A DNA stretch of 64,000 nt from Bacteroidetes bacterium 46-16 (GTDB lineage: Bacteria > Bacteroidota > Bacteroidia > Chitinophagales > Chitinophagaceae), in assembly GCA_001897835.1 (NCBI GenBank), contig MKUN01000048.1, forward strand, positions 1 to 64,000, written 5' to 3'. Under the pieces are notes generated by a model that saw nothing but the letters and a program-made list of their open reading frames with translations, did not search any database and was not told the origin of the DNA. Within the stretch, counting starts at the first letter, position 1. Each line of letters begins with the position of its first letter. Of this stretch, positions 14,997-23,600 are shown in pieces. The position numbers and the translations under genes are program-made.

Positions 14997-17180
14997 ATGC
15001 ACATTGTCACATTTATTTTTGTGAGCATAGAGATAGTTATCTTTCTCTATCTGGCAATATTTCGTTTAGCCCGTCCGGATGATAAGACCACTACGCTTAA
15101 CCTGATCCTTATTTTTTTACTGCTTACCTACAATATCACAGGAGGCCTGCTTCCCGATCCTAAACTGCCTGGATCATATTTCTTGCAGAACGTAATTGCG
15201 TATGCGACCGGTTTCATCACACCATGTTACTTTCCGTATTATGTCTATAAAGTCTTTGGTTTAACGAAGATGAAATTTCATGCCTATAAGGGCGTCTATT
15301 TATTTCTGATTTTACCATACTGTATTTTCATTCTGGTCTTTTGGTTTACAGAGGATTTGAGGGAGACGCAAAATCTATTGATCTTTCCTGTACTGTATGG
15401 CATCTGGGTAATTGTCTCCTTAACTAAAGCTATTCATCATAAATACAATTACGATCTTTCAAACATCAAGGGTAGGCAGGAAATGGTTGTGTTCTTGTTT
15501 AGCTTAACACCGTGGATAGGTTTGCCAATCATTACTTACTTTGCTTTAGGTCAGGCAGTTGAGGCTTTAGTTACAAACATAGGGTTCCTACTTTTGTTTG
15601 GATTGCAAGTAATAAGGAATATTAAAGAGCTAAGAACAGAGCATGAAAAACTGATAGAATCAGAGCAGCGCCTGAGAAGCTGGAATACTGATCTTAAAGA
15701 TGAAGTTCATAAGCGTACTAAGGAACTGGAGAAAATAAATGAACAAAAAACGAATAATTTTATCAACCTCGTTCATGAAACCAAAACGCCTCTAACACTG
15801 ATAAAGAATTATCTGGATGAGTACATCAGTAAATATGGCACTGGCGAGGAATTGAATATTATAAAGGGAGGGGTAGATAAACTGACTGCTGATGTAATCA
15901 ACCTATTCGATATTGAACGTTTTTCAAAGGGAATTGATACATATAAGCATAACCATGTTTCAGACTTTAGTGGCATCCTTCAGGATAGCCTTCCTTTGTT
16001 CAAGCATTATTGTGTTAAACATAAAATCGAGTGTTCAACGTGTATTGACGAGAATATTTTTATTAAGGCAGATTCCAACGCGATTCATCGGATAGTTAAT
16101 AATATTGTCGAGAACGCCATTAAATTTACCGATCCCAACGGCGAAGTGCTTATCTCGTTAAGTAGTCAGGAGAATGAGATAATCTTTTCAGTAGTGGACA
16201 CGGGCATAGGCATTTCGGAAGATTTGCAAAAGAAAGTTTTTGACCCTTATTACCAAATCGGGTATAAACATACCAGCTTACAAGGCATGGGTCTTGGCTT
16301 ACCGATAGTAAAGAAAGTAGTTGAAGGAATTGGCGGCACCGTATCTATCGAGAGCAATCCAGCTAAAATGCGGGGTACAAAAGTTATCATTACGCTACCC
16401 AGGTACACACCCACCGAAAAGGACAGACCTGTAAAGAAAGTGGAAACATTGAATAAACTCAATTATAGCTTCAATTACGATGAAGTAAATGATACTGATT
16501 ACGATTCGCAAAAAAGAACAATACTACTGGTAGAGGATAACCTTGCGATGACCAATTTCCTTTCCAACAAACTCCGGGTTAGCTATAATGTATTTGTTGC
16601 TCATAACGGCTCCGAAGCGTTAAAGAAACTATTTGGAATGCCTGTGATGCCAGATCTCATACTATCCGATGTCATGATGGATAAAATGGATGGTTATACT
16701 TTCGCAAAAACTCTTTCAGAGCAAGATAAATACAGTCACATACCCATTGTATTTTTAACCGCTAAATCAACACCTACCGACCGCCTGAAGGGCCTACGGC
16801 TTGGCGCAATAGACTTCATTTCAAAGCCATTTTCATTTGAGGAATTGAGCCAGAAAATTGAAACCATACTTGATAATATCTTAAAGCAGCAAAAGGCGAT
16901 ATTTAACACATCCATTGCCGCTTTAAAAACAGGCAAAAGCCACGACTCTGACAATGTGGCTCAATCTTCGATTTCAAAATTTGAGCAGAACTGTAAGCTA
17001 TTTCATCTAACGACCCGTGAAACAGAAATAGCCCGGCTAATATTTAAAGGGAAAACATATAAGGGCATAGCAAGGGAACTGTTCATATCTGAGAAAACCG
17101 TAACAAAGCATATCCAAAACATCTTTGCGAAAGCCGAGGTTTCCAATAAGATAGAACTTATAAATAAGCTGAGTAAATAG
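14997..17180 (+). CDS. Hybrid sensor histidine kinase with receiver and LuxR-type HTH output
   Basis: A one-protein phosphorelay of about 727 residues. Seven N-terminal membrane helices are followed by a coiled linker, a HisKA box NLVHETKTPL with the phospho-His near residue 260, an HATPase with NIVENAIKF, DTGIGIS and GMGLGLPI, a receiver with VEDN and the phospho-Asp in LSDVMM, and a C-terminal LuxR-type HTH (TRETEIARLIF...ISEKTVTKHI). The ORF track begins at a GTG (14976); the ATG at 14997 starts right at the first helix and is preferred. Its place beside an RteC-like gene suggests that it controls conjugation genes, as RteA/RteB do in CTnDOT. Confidence 0.85.
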   Translation: MHIVTFIFVSIEIVIFLYLAIFRLARPDDKTTTLNLILIFLLLTYNITGGLLPDPKLPGSYFLQNVIAYATGFITPCYFPYYVYKVFGLTKMKFHAYKGVYLFLILPYCIFILVFWFTEDLRETQNLLIFPVLYGIWVIVSLTKAIHHKYNYDLSNIKGRQEMVVFLFSLTPWIGLPIITYFALGQAVEALVTNIGFLLLFGLQVIRNIKELRTEHEKLIESEQRLRSWNTDLKDEVHKRTKELEKINEQKTNNFINLVHETKTPLTLIKNYLDEYISKYGTGEELNIIKGGVDKLTADVINLFDIERFSKGIDTYKHNHVSDFSGILQDSLPLFKHYCVKHKIECSTCIDENIFIKADSNAIHRIVNNIVENAIKFTDPNGEVLISLSSQENEIIFSVVDTGIGISEDLQKKVFDPYYQIGYKHTSLQGMGLGLPIVKKVVEGIGGTVSIESNPAKMRGTKVIITLPRYTPTEKDRPVKKVETLNKLNYSFNYDEVNDTDYDSQKRTILLVEDNLAMTNFLSNKLRVSYNVFVAHNGSEALKKLFGMPVMPDLILSDVMMDKMDGYTFAKTLSEQDKYSHIPIVFLTAKSTPTDRLKGLRLGAIDFISKPFSFEELSQKIETILDNILKQQKAIFNTSIAALKTGKSHDSDNVAQSSISKFEQNCKLFHLTTRETEIARLIFKGKTYKGIARELFISEKTVTKHIQNIFAKAEVSNKIELINKLSK

Positions 17181-17238
17181 CCACAAATCATTGATTTACT
17201 ACTAATTAAGTACGAAAATAGTAGGAATTGCGTATAGG

Positions 17239-17265
17239 TTGCCCTAATAGCCAATCCTACCTTTG
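17239..17265 (+). promoter_or_regulatory. Promoter of the RteC-like gene
   Basis: TTG at 17239-17241, 16 nt, and TACCTTTG at 17258-17265, an exact TAnnTTTG match. The predicted start of transcription is about 30 nt before the ATG at 17302. Confidence 0.5.
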
Positions 17266-17301
17266 TAATGGCGAATAGTCGCTAAAACTAAAGTAAGGGA
17301 T

Positions 17302-18495
17302 ATGCGTGAAGGTTATGTATTAGAGTGGCTGGATACTTTGGTTACTGTAACATTGAATCCAGTAAAAAGTAAAATAGATATTGCCGTGTCCGGTGATATT
17401 TCAAAAATCACGGACCAGGTAATTACTCAAAAAGACAAGGTTCAAACTGCCATTAAGTCCACCGTATTTAGCCTTAATGACGAAGCAAAAATTAGGTGCT
17501 TGATAAAGAAATATCATTCAAGCCTGATTACGTTATTAGATCAGGCATTAGAAGACCTGGCGCTCATTAAGGACAATATTCCTTTAAAGCAGGTATTAGA
17601 CACCATAATTGTCTGCATTGATGAGTTGCTCACTTTAATTGAGCACAGATTTACAAGTTATTTAAGTGTAGACGAAAGAGTACCGGCTACCTATCTTGCT
17701 GTTCTCAAAAAAGAATTGACAAAGAGGCTATCGGCGGTAGATAGAAAGCTGCGTGATTATAGCATGTATCTGCCTGCCTTTAGAATATTAAAACAGGAAT
17801 TAGAGAAGTTTATAACTCAGCCATCCAATAAGCATACATATATCTTTCAGGAAATACTTTATATAAAAGACTTATGTCTGGAACTGGAACACCTCGAACC
17901 AGTGGATGAGGCTGCTGTTTACTCCAGGCTTGATGAATTACTCATCAGCATGAACTTCAATAGCAAAACCTACATTTATAGCCTGACACAGAGGTTAGCA
18001 GCCAGTATTAACGACCTTGAAAAATCCGACGAAAAAATGGATAGGCTTTTATTCTATCTCAAATTGTTTAAGCAATACCACAAAAAGCCCGGAATAGTAT
18101 TTAATCGGAAAGACGCGGAGTTGCACAAGCAAGTTTCCAATTGGTTTACACAGGAGGTATTTTACCTTGAGAAGCAGATACATTATTCAATCGTGCCCAT
18201 AAAGGGAGTTGCCGCTCCTAAAGAAGTTGTTCAGAAAGAGAAGCCCAAACTCCTGTCTATACTTTCAGTTGATCAAATGGCATTGATATTAAGAGCAGCA
18301 GACGACCTGAAAGTTGTTATGGCACGCTCTCTAAACAGTGTATTTAAAAATATTGTTCCATACCTATCAACTCCTTACCAGGAAAATATATCGTATGATA
18401 GCATGAGAAGCAAATCTTATTCAGCAGAAACAAGGGATAAACAGATCGTCGTAGAAACGCTCCAACAGATGATTAAGAGAATAAATGAATATTGA
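17302..18495 (+). CDS. RteC-like protein, probable regulator of the conjugative element
   Basis: A 397-residue mostly helical cytosolic protein. The last 70 residues (SLNSVFKNIV...RSKSYSAETRDKQIVVETLQQM) follow the RteC-domain pattern, in which a helix resembling LxxxFxxxF precedes an IRxR...RTxFLDxL-type end. The N-terminal 300 residues are not recognised but are rich in Leu/Glu/Lys heptads. RteC in CTnDOT activates excision genes, and the adjacent kinase-regulator fits the same RteA/B/C logic. It has its own promoter and converges with the lipoprotein gene, leaving only 4 nt between stops. Confidence 0.5.
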   Translation: MREGYVLEWLDTLVTVTLNPVKSKIDIAVSGDISKITDQVITQKDKVQTAIKSTVFSLNDEAKIRCLIKKYHSSLITLLDQALEDLALIKDNIPLKQVLDTIIVCIDELLTLIEHRFTSYLSVDERVPATYLAVLKKELTKRLSAVDRKLRDYSMYLPAFRILKQELEKFITQPSNKHTYIFQEILYIKDLCLELEHLEPVDEAAVYSRLDELLISMNFNSKTYIYSLTQRLAASINDLEKSDEKMDRLLFYLKLFKQYHKKPGIVFNRKDAELHKQVSNWFTQEVFYLEKQIHYSIVPIKGVAAPKEVVQKEKPKLLSILSVDQMALILRAADDLKVVMARSLNSVFKNIVPYLSTPYQENISYDSMRSKSYSAETRDKQIVVETLQQMIKRINEY

Positions 18496-18499
18496 AACC

Positions 18500-19021
18500 T
18501 CAGCGCTGCTTATCCAGTTTCCATCCCGTGTCAAAATGAGAAAGGCTTGCACGTTCAACTTTCTTTTCGGAAAGGTCACGTTTCATCAGCTTGGCAAAAG
18601 GTGTGATGTTCTTATATGCGATAGTATATTCCACAGTAGCACTTTTGTCGTCTTCCTGCAACTGAATGCCCGTAACTTCTGCTAAGTCCATATCTGCCAC
18701 CTTCACCACCTGTACATTATCATACTTCTCATCTATGCGAATAAGGTAAGGCTTTGCCTTCTCCGTAAAATGGACAATAGGTTGTCCCACGTCTTTTAGC
18801 TTCTGCGTTTTATCTATAGTTACCAATCCTTCTGTCTCCAATCCTGCCTCCAATAGCTTCCTGGCACTTGCCGGATCACTCACATTAACCTCATACTCGT
18901 ACACCTTCGGGTAATTCTTTTCAGAACGTATAATCGACGCTGCTTCTTCTTTCTCCAGCTTTGTCTGGCTGCAAGATGCCATGAGTAAAATGGCAAGTCC
19001 TAATACACTTACTGTTTTCAT
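18500..19021 (-). CDS. Predicted lipoprotein of unknown function
   Basis: A 173-residue exported protein with a signal peptide and lipobox (LLMASC, Cys at about 17). The rest is mixed alpha/beta with many Lys/Glu residues and no recognised domain. It is the only leftward gene within the transfer region and is divergent from the tra operon; between them lie G/C-tract repeats that may regulate both. It might act in surface exclusion or mating-pair control, which is speculation from position. Confidence 0.65.
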   Translation of the reverse strand: MKTVSVLGLAILLMASCSQTKLEKEEAASIIRSEKNYPKVYEYEVNVSDPASARKLLEAGLETEGLVTIDKTQKLKDVGQPIVHFTEKAKPYLIRIDEKYDNVQVVKVADMDLAEVTGIQLQEDDKSATVEYTIAYKNITPFAKLMKRDLSEKKVERASLSHFDTGWKLDKQR

Positions 19022-19066
19022 AACAATGCTTTTTAGCTATTCAACAATAATAGTCAACTAATTTCC

Positions 19067-19141
19067 TACCCCTAATTTAAAAAAAATAATCGGTTTTCCG
19101 CCTCTGGAATAGCTGATAATCATAGGGGTACAAGGGGTACA
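19067..19141. repeat. G-tract direct and inverted repeats in the divergent control region of the tra operon
   Basis: TACCCCTA (19067-19074) is the exact reverse complement of TAGGGGTA (19123-19130). The second copy is part of a tandem repeat AGGGGTACA/AGGGGTACA. This region separates the leftward lipoprotein gene from the rightward conjugation genes and has no ORF, so a regulatory role is likely. The G/C-tract sites recall those bound by CsoR-type repressors, but the regulator is unknown. Confidence 0.45.
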
Positions 19142-19236
19142 ACTTTCAATGCAAGAAATGTTGGACTTGAAACGCCTTGCTCGTCTTCGTTTTTTTGCTA
19201 TCAGAACAACAGAATACAACGGCTTTCAAAGCCGGG

Positions 19237-19743
19237 ATGAAAAGTGTAAACGAAAAAAGCAAGCGTATGTTAAAAAACATTTCATGGTCAGACTACATTA
19301 TTGCAGTTGCCATACTATTAGCCATCTATTACCTCTTTGTAGGTATGAAGTATTTCTCTGGTGAGATCAAGGATCTTATATCCGGGAAAAGAAAATTGAA
19401 GTTCAGAGCAGCCGTTCCTAACGATCATGCTGCATATAATCCGGACAATGAGCAAAGCCTTCAGGAAATCAGTGGTTTTGAGAAAACCACGGATGACGAA
19501 TTTTCAGAAGTTGAGCATCTTATCGAACGCCTGAAAGCGGTAATAGCAGATGCTTCCCGCAGAAAACTCATTCCCCAGGAATTTAAGCAATATCTCAGCA
19601 TGGTGCTGAAAGAATACCCTTCTGTAAGATACTCTCCCCTTCGTTCATCTATCAATGAACTGATCGTATCTGAGTGTCAAAAATATGGTGCTGTTACACT
19701 TAACGAGGATGAAGTGGAACTGCTGTGGAAAGAAGCAGTGTAG
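19237..19743 (+). CDS. Membrane-anchored conjugation-region protein of unknown function
   Basis: About 168 residues if translation starts at the ATG at 19237 (the track's 19177 adds a non-family-like leader); an ATG at 19267 is also possible. One membrane helix (DYIIAVAILLAIYYLFVG) lies near the N-terminus, and the rest is a soluble, acidic, helical domain ending in VELLWKEAV. It is the first gene of the tra operon, just before TraE, the place where CTnDOT-type elements carry small variable membrane proteins. The function is not recognised. Confidence 0.6.
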   Translation: MKSVNEKSKRMLKNISWSDYIIAVAILLAIYYLFVGMKYFSGEIKDLISGKRKLKFRAAVPNDHAAYNPDNEQSLQEISGFEKTTDDEFSEVEHLIERLKAVIADASRRKLIPQEFKQYLSMVLKEYPSVRYSPLRSSINELIVSECQKYGAVTLNEDEVELLWKEAV

Positions 19744-19750
19744 CAGACCT

Positions 19751-19839
19751 AATGGAGTGCGCTTCCCTGTCCCTCCCGGTGCGTAAGGGCGAAGTGTGGT
19801 AGGAATAAGCGGGACGTGCGACGGCGAAGCCACTCCATT
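19751..19839 (+). ncRNA. Strongly structured element between the first tra gene and traE
   Basis: AATGGAGTG (19751-19759) pairs with CACTCCATT (19831-19839), GCTTC (19761-19765) with GAAGC (19826-19830), and GTCCC (19769-19773) with GGGAC (19811-19815). That is a nearly continuous stem of 14 bp with a one-base bulge plus an inner helix, followed by a short T-run. It could be a terminator/attenuator, an RNA-processing site that stabilises the traE transcript, or a small RNA. Not assigned to a known family. Confidence 0.45.
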
Positions 19840-19877
19840 TTTAATTAGTTGATTTCAAACTTTAATAAACGTGTGTT

Positions 19878-20216
19878 ATGGAAATGTGCAGCAGGAAAAC
19901 AAAAAAAAATAACCGTAAAAGGGTTATTATGATCTGTGCCGCTCTGGCACTATTGGCTATCCATTATGGGGCGTTTGCTCAGGATGGCATACAGGGTATC
20001 AACGAAGCCAACACTAAGGTGCGAAGCTATTTTGCAGCAGGTACTAACCTGATGTATGCAGTGGGCGCATTGCTCGGTTTGATTGGCGCAGTTAAGGTGT
20101 ATCAGAAATGGAATGCAGGCGATCAGGATACCGGAAAGGTAGCAGCAGCCTGGTTTGGCAGTTGCATTTTCCTGGTAGTGGTAGCCACAGTCATTCAATC
20201 CTTCTTTGGAGTTTAA
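19878..20216 (+). CDS. traE: Conjugative transfer protein TraE (DUF4134, VirB2-like pilin subunit)
   Basis: A 112-residue exported membrane protein with a basic N-terminus, a signal sequence (ICAALALLAIHYGAFAQ) and two later hydrophobic helices around MYAVGALLGLIGAVKVYQKW. The W/GD.D region followed by a GSCIFLVVV helix is the DUF4134 pattern of Bacteroidota TraE, comparable to VirB2-type pilins. In CTnDOT-type elements it begins the traE-traN order, as here. Confidence 0.8.
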   Translation: MEMCSRKTKKNNRKRVIMICAALALLAIHYGAFAQDGIQGINEANTKVRSYFAAGTNLMYAVGALLGLIGAVKVYQKWNAGDQDTGKVAAAWFGSCIFLVVVATVIQSFFGV

Positions 20217-20229
20217 AAATTCAGGACGT

Positions 20230-20658
20230 ATGCAAAGTATGCTAACGGAAAAGTTGTGGGCGTATATCGTCCACAACCACCCTGACCTGATGCTCAACTT
20301 ACAGGAGGACTATTCAGTTACACGCTACCTGGAGGACAAGGTAGCCGCAGTAATGCCTATGGCAGCGCAGTTTCTTAGCGAAGAAAAGCCGCAATACATT
20401 ATTGAGGAATTGTGCCTTCAAGCTATGACGGAAGATTTAAAGCCCTCCCGCTATCAATACATCCGCTCAGTTATCGAGGAAGAATTTAATAATGACTATC
20501 TGCGGCTGAAGGAAAACGGAACACTCATCTATGAAGTGGTGAACCTCATTGAAGCCTGCAAAAGCATCTTCAGGGATTTTGATTTTAACAGTGAAAATGA
20601 AGCAAACAGGCATTTGAGATATGCCATCATCGGACAGGTGCATGACTATCTCTCCTAA
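20230..20658 (+). CDS. Conserved-looking hypothetical protein of the conjugation region
   Basis: About 142 residues from the ATG at 20230 (the track's 20206 start overlaps traE). It is soluble, acidic and helical, with segments such as LWAYIVHNHPDL and FRDFDFNSENEANRHL. It loosely recalls small DUF1896-type proteins of Bacteroidota mobile elements, but this is not a firm match. Directly upstream of the giant methylase-helicase gene and probably co-translated with it. Confidence 0.5.
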   Translation: MQSMLTEKLWAYIVHNHPDLMLNLQEDYSVTRYLEDKVAAVMPMAAQFLSEEKPQYIIEELCLQAMTEDLKPSRYQYIRSVIEEEFNNDYLRLKENGTLIYEVVNLIEACKSIFRDFDFNSENEANRHLRYAIIGQVHDYLS

Positions 20659-20694
20659 GCCAAAAGGAAAAGTGAAGAAAGAAAACGTGTGGTT

Positions 20695-23600
20695 ATGGCT
20701 TACAATGTTTCTCAAAAGCTGCAGGATAATCTTGATGCTATCCGAATAGCGTTGGATTATCAGAACGGTCGCCCGCTTACAGCGGAGGATGTCGCCAGCC
20801 TGAAAAAATACGCAGGTTTTGGCGGCATCAAGGTCGTTTTATATCCTTACGGCACGCCAGAGGAATGGCAGGCTAATGGGGCTACCAAAGAAGACCTGAA
20901 GCACCACCAGGGTATTACGCAATTACATGAGTTGCTCAGGAAAAACTATGATGACGCAGCCTATAAAGAAATTGTCGCTTCATTACGACATAGCGTTCTG
21001 ACCGCTTTCTACACACCAGAGGTCGTACCCCAAACATTGTATAGTGTGCTTGAAGCGCAAGGCATACAGCCTAAAAGGTTATACGAGCCTTCTGCCGGTT
21101 CCGGGGTATTTATAAGCGAGGCTGTAACAGCCTTTCCTGAACTGGAACAGATCACCGCAGTGGAAAAAGACAGGCTTACCGGATTGGTGCTTTCTGTGGT
21201 TAACAGTACACTCCCTATTAAAACAGCTACTCACATCACGGGATTTGAAGAAGCTCCGGTTAGAGACAATGGCGGCTATGACCTTGTAGTAAGCAATATT
21301 CCCTTCGGAAACTTCTCGGTATATGACGAAGCATTTCCAGACAAGGAAATATCTGGCAAAATTCACAATTACTTTTTTGCTAAAGGTCTGGATAAACTGG
21401 CCGAAGGCGGCCTTATGGCATTCATTACGACGGATGCCTTTTTGAACAGCTCTTCTAACCATGCGGCACGGGAATACCTGTTTGAGCGGGCAAACTTCGT
21501 GGGCCTGGCTGTAATGCCGGACAACCTGATGAAAGATACAGGTAACACAGAAGCGCCGAATCACCTGTTGATCGTTCAGAAAAATACAGCAAAGGAAAAG
21601 ATAAGTTGGGAAGAAGATTGGCTGAATGAAGTACGTGAGAGGGAGAATGAGTTTGGCCGCTTTCCTTATAACTACTTCATATCTACGCATGATCATGATG
21701 TTGTCATGGGCAATGTGCGTAAGCCCGGAAAAAACCAATACGGCAGGGCTTCAGAAGTAGTATGGCAGGACGGTGATATTAACCAGATACGGGATGCCCT
21801 TTATGCCAGCCTTACCCATCAATTAAAAAATCGCTTCAACACCGAACTGTTTGCGAAAACACAAGCATTCGCCCTACCAGTTTCAGAAAACGAAGGCAAA
21901 AAGCTGACCTACCTGCCGATGCCGGAAAGCAAGGCAGAAATTCCGTCAGTACAATTAGGGTTATTTGATACCGCACCGGCAGAACAAATCAACCGGGCAA
22001 TGGCCTATATCAACTCGCTCGATGAAACCATCGTACAAAAAACAACAGCTCGTATTGTCGGTACAATCCGTACCACTGATAAGCCAAGCCACGAAAATGT
22101 AGTATTGCTTACAGCAAAACAGCATAAAAGCAACCGATTTTTATATAAGCTCTATTCCAACGTCAAGGAAGTAAATCAACTGTCTGTAAACTGGATGGAT
22201 GCCCGCTTATTGGGGCATGAACTTACAGGTATTTCCAATTACCTTAAACAGTTTGATCACAGTTTCAAATATGAAGGCGATCAAACATTGGAAGGTTTTT
22301 TCCGCTTTGAGCAAAAAACACCACTTCCTTTTATTGGCCTGAAATCTTATTACCAGGAAGGAACATTGGTGGTGCACATAGGCAGCGTCGGAACTATAGG
22401 CAGTCCAGATCCAGAATATAAACAGGCAGTTTTCCAGCCTCTCGGTCTTCAAGGTAATATTCGCTTTTATGAAAATTACACCGCATTACGCGATGCTTAT
22501 CTCGAATTATCCGGCAAGGAAGTATCAGGGGAAACCATCACCGATGTTGACAGGGACAGCCTTAACACTACTTATGAAAAGTTCATTGCGGAATACGGGC
22601 TTTTAAATAGTTCCGATAATCGCAGGCGCATCCTGGAAGATACCGCCTTTGGTGTTATTACGCTTTCCTCTCTCGAACGCAGGGATGGCGAAAGGTTTGT
22701 AAAAGCCGACATTCTTACTCACGCTATTCATTATGTAAAAGAACGGTTCATTACCGATGATCCCATTGAAGCGCTGGCACACAGTCTTAATGATACAGGC
22801 AAGGTAGATGTAGGGTTTATCAGCGCCGCAATGGGGTTGGAAGAAAACGAGGTGATCGGTCGCCTGGGCAACCATGTATACATGAATCCTGCCAGCAATG
22901 AATGGGAAACTGCCGATCAATATTTAAGCGGCAATGTGGTAGAAAAACTAAGACAGGCAGAACGTCTGTTTAATGAGTTTCATGAGAATCCGCAATATAA
23001 ACGAAGTGCTGAGGCCATATTAAAGGTGCAGCCGGAGCGTATTCCATTTGAACTACTGGATTTCAATTTAGGTGAACGCTGGATACCCACTTCTTACTAT
23101 GAGCGTTTCGCAACAGCATTGTTTGAACAGGACGCTACTATCAATTATTTCGCTTCGCTGGATGCTTTCAAAGTAAGCATCGGGATGAACATCAAAGTAT
23201 CGAGGGAGTTTGCTGTTACACCTAAAAGCGGTCGCACAACTTACGGCTACACGCTGATGGAACATGCACTGGAGAACACCACTCCCTTCTTTACTTATGA
23301 AGTAAAGGGGCCGAACAATACAACCATCAGGCTGCCGGATAATGAAGCCATACAGTTGGCTCACCAAAAGATTGAGCAGATTCGAAGCGGTTTTATCAAC
23401 TGGCTAAATGAATTGCCCGATACAGAAAAAAAGCACTTAGAAAATCTGTACAACGATACGTTCAACTGCTATGTATTACGGGAGTTCGATGGCACTCACT
23501 TGAACTTTCCCGGACTTGATAAAAAGACTTTGGGCATTGAAGACCTATACAGCAGTCAGAAAAATGCAGCATGGCGCATTATACAGAACAGGGGTGCTTT

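Noticed and set aside
20206-20658. traE/hypothetical overlap using the 20206 start
   Set aside because: The 20206 start lies in the end of traE; the ATG at 20230 is enough and avoids the overlap.
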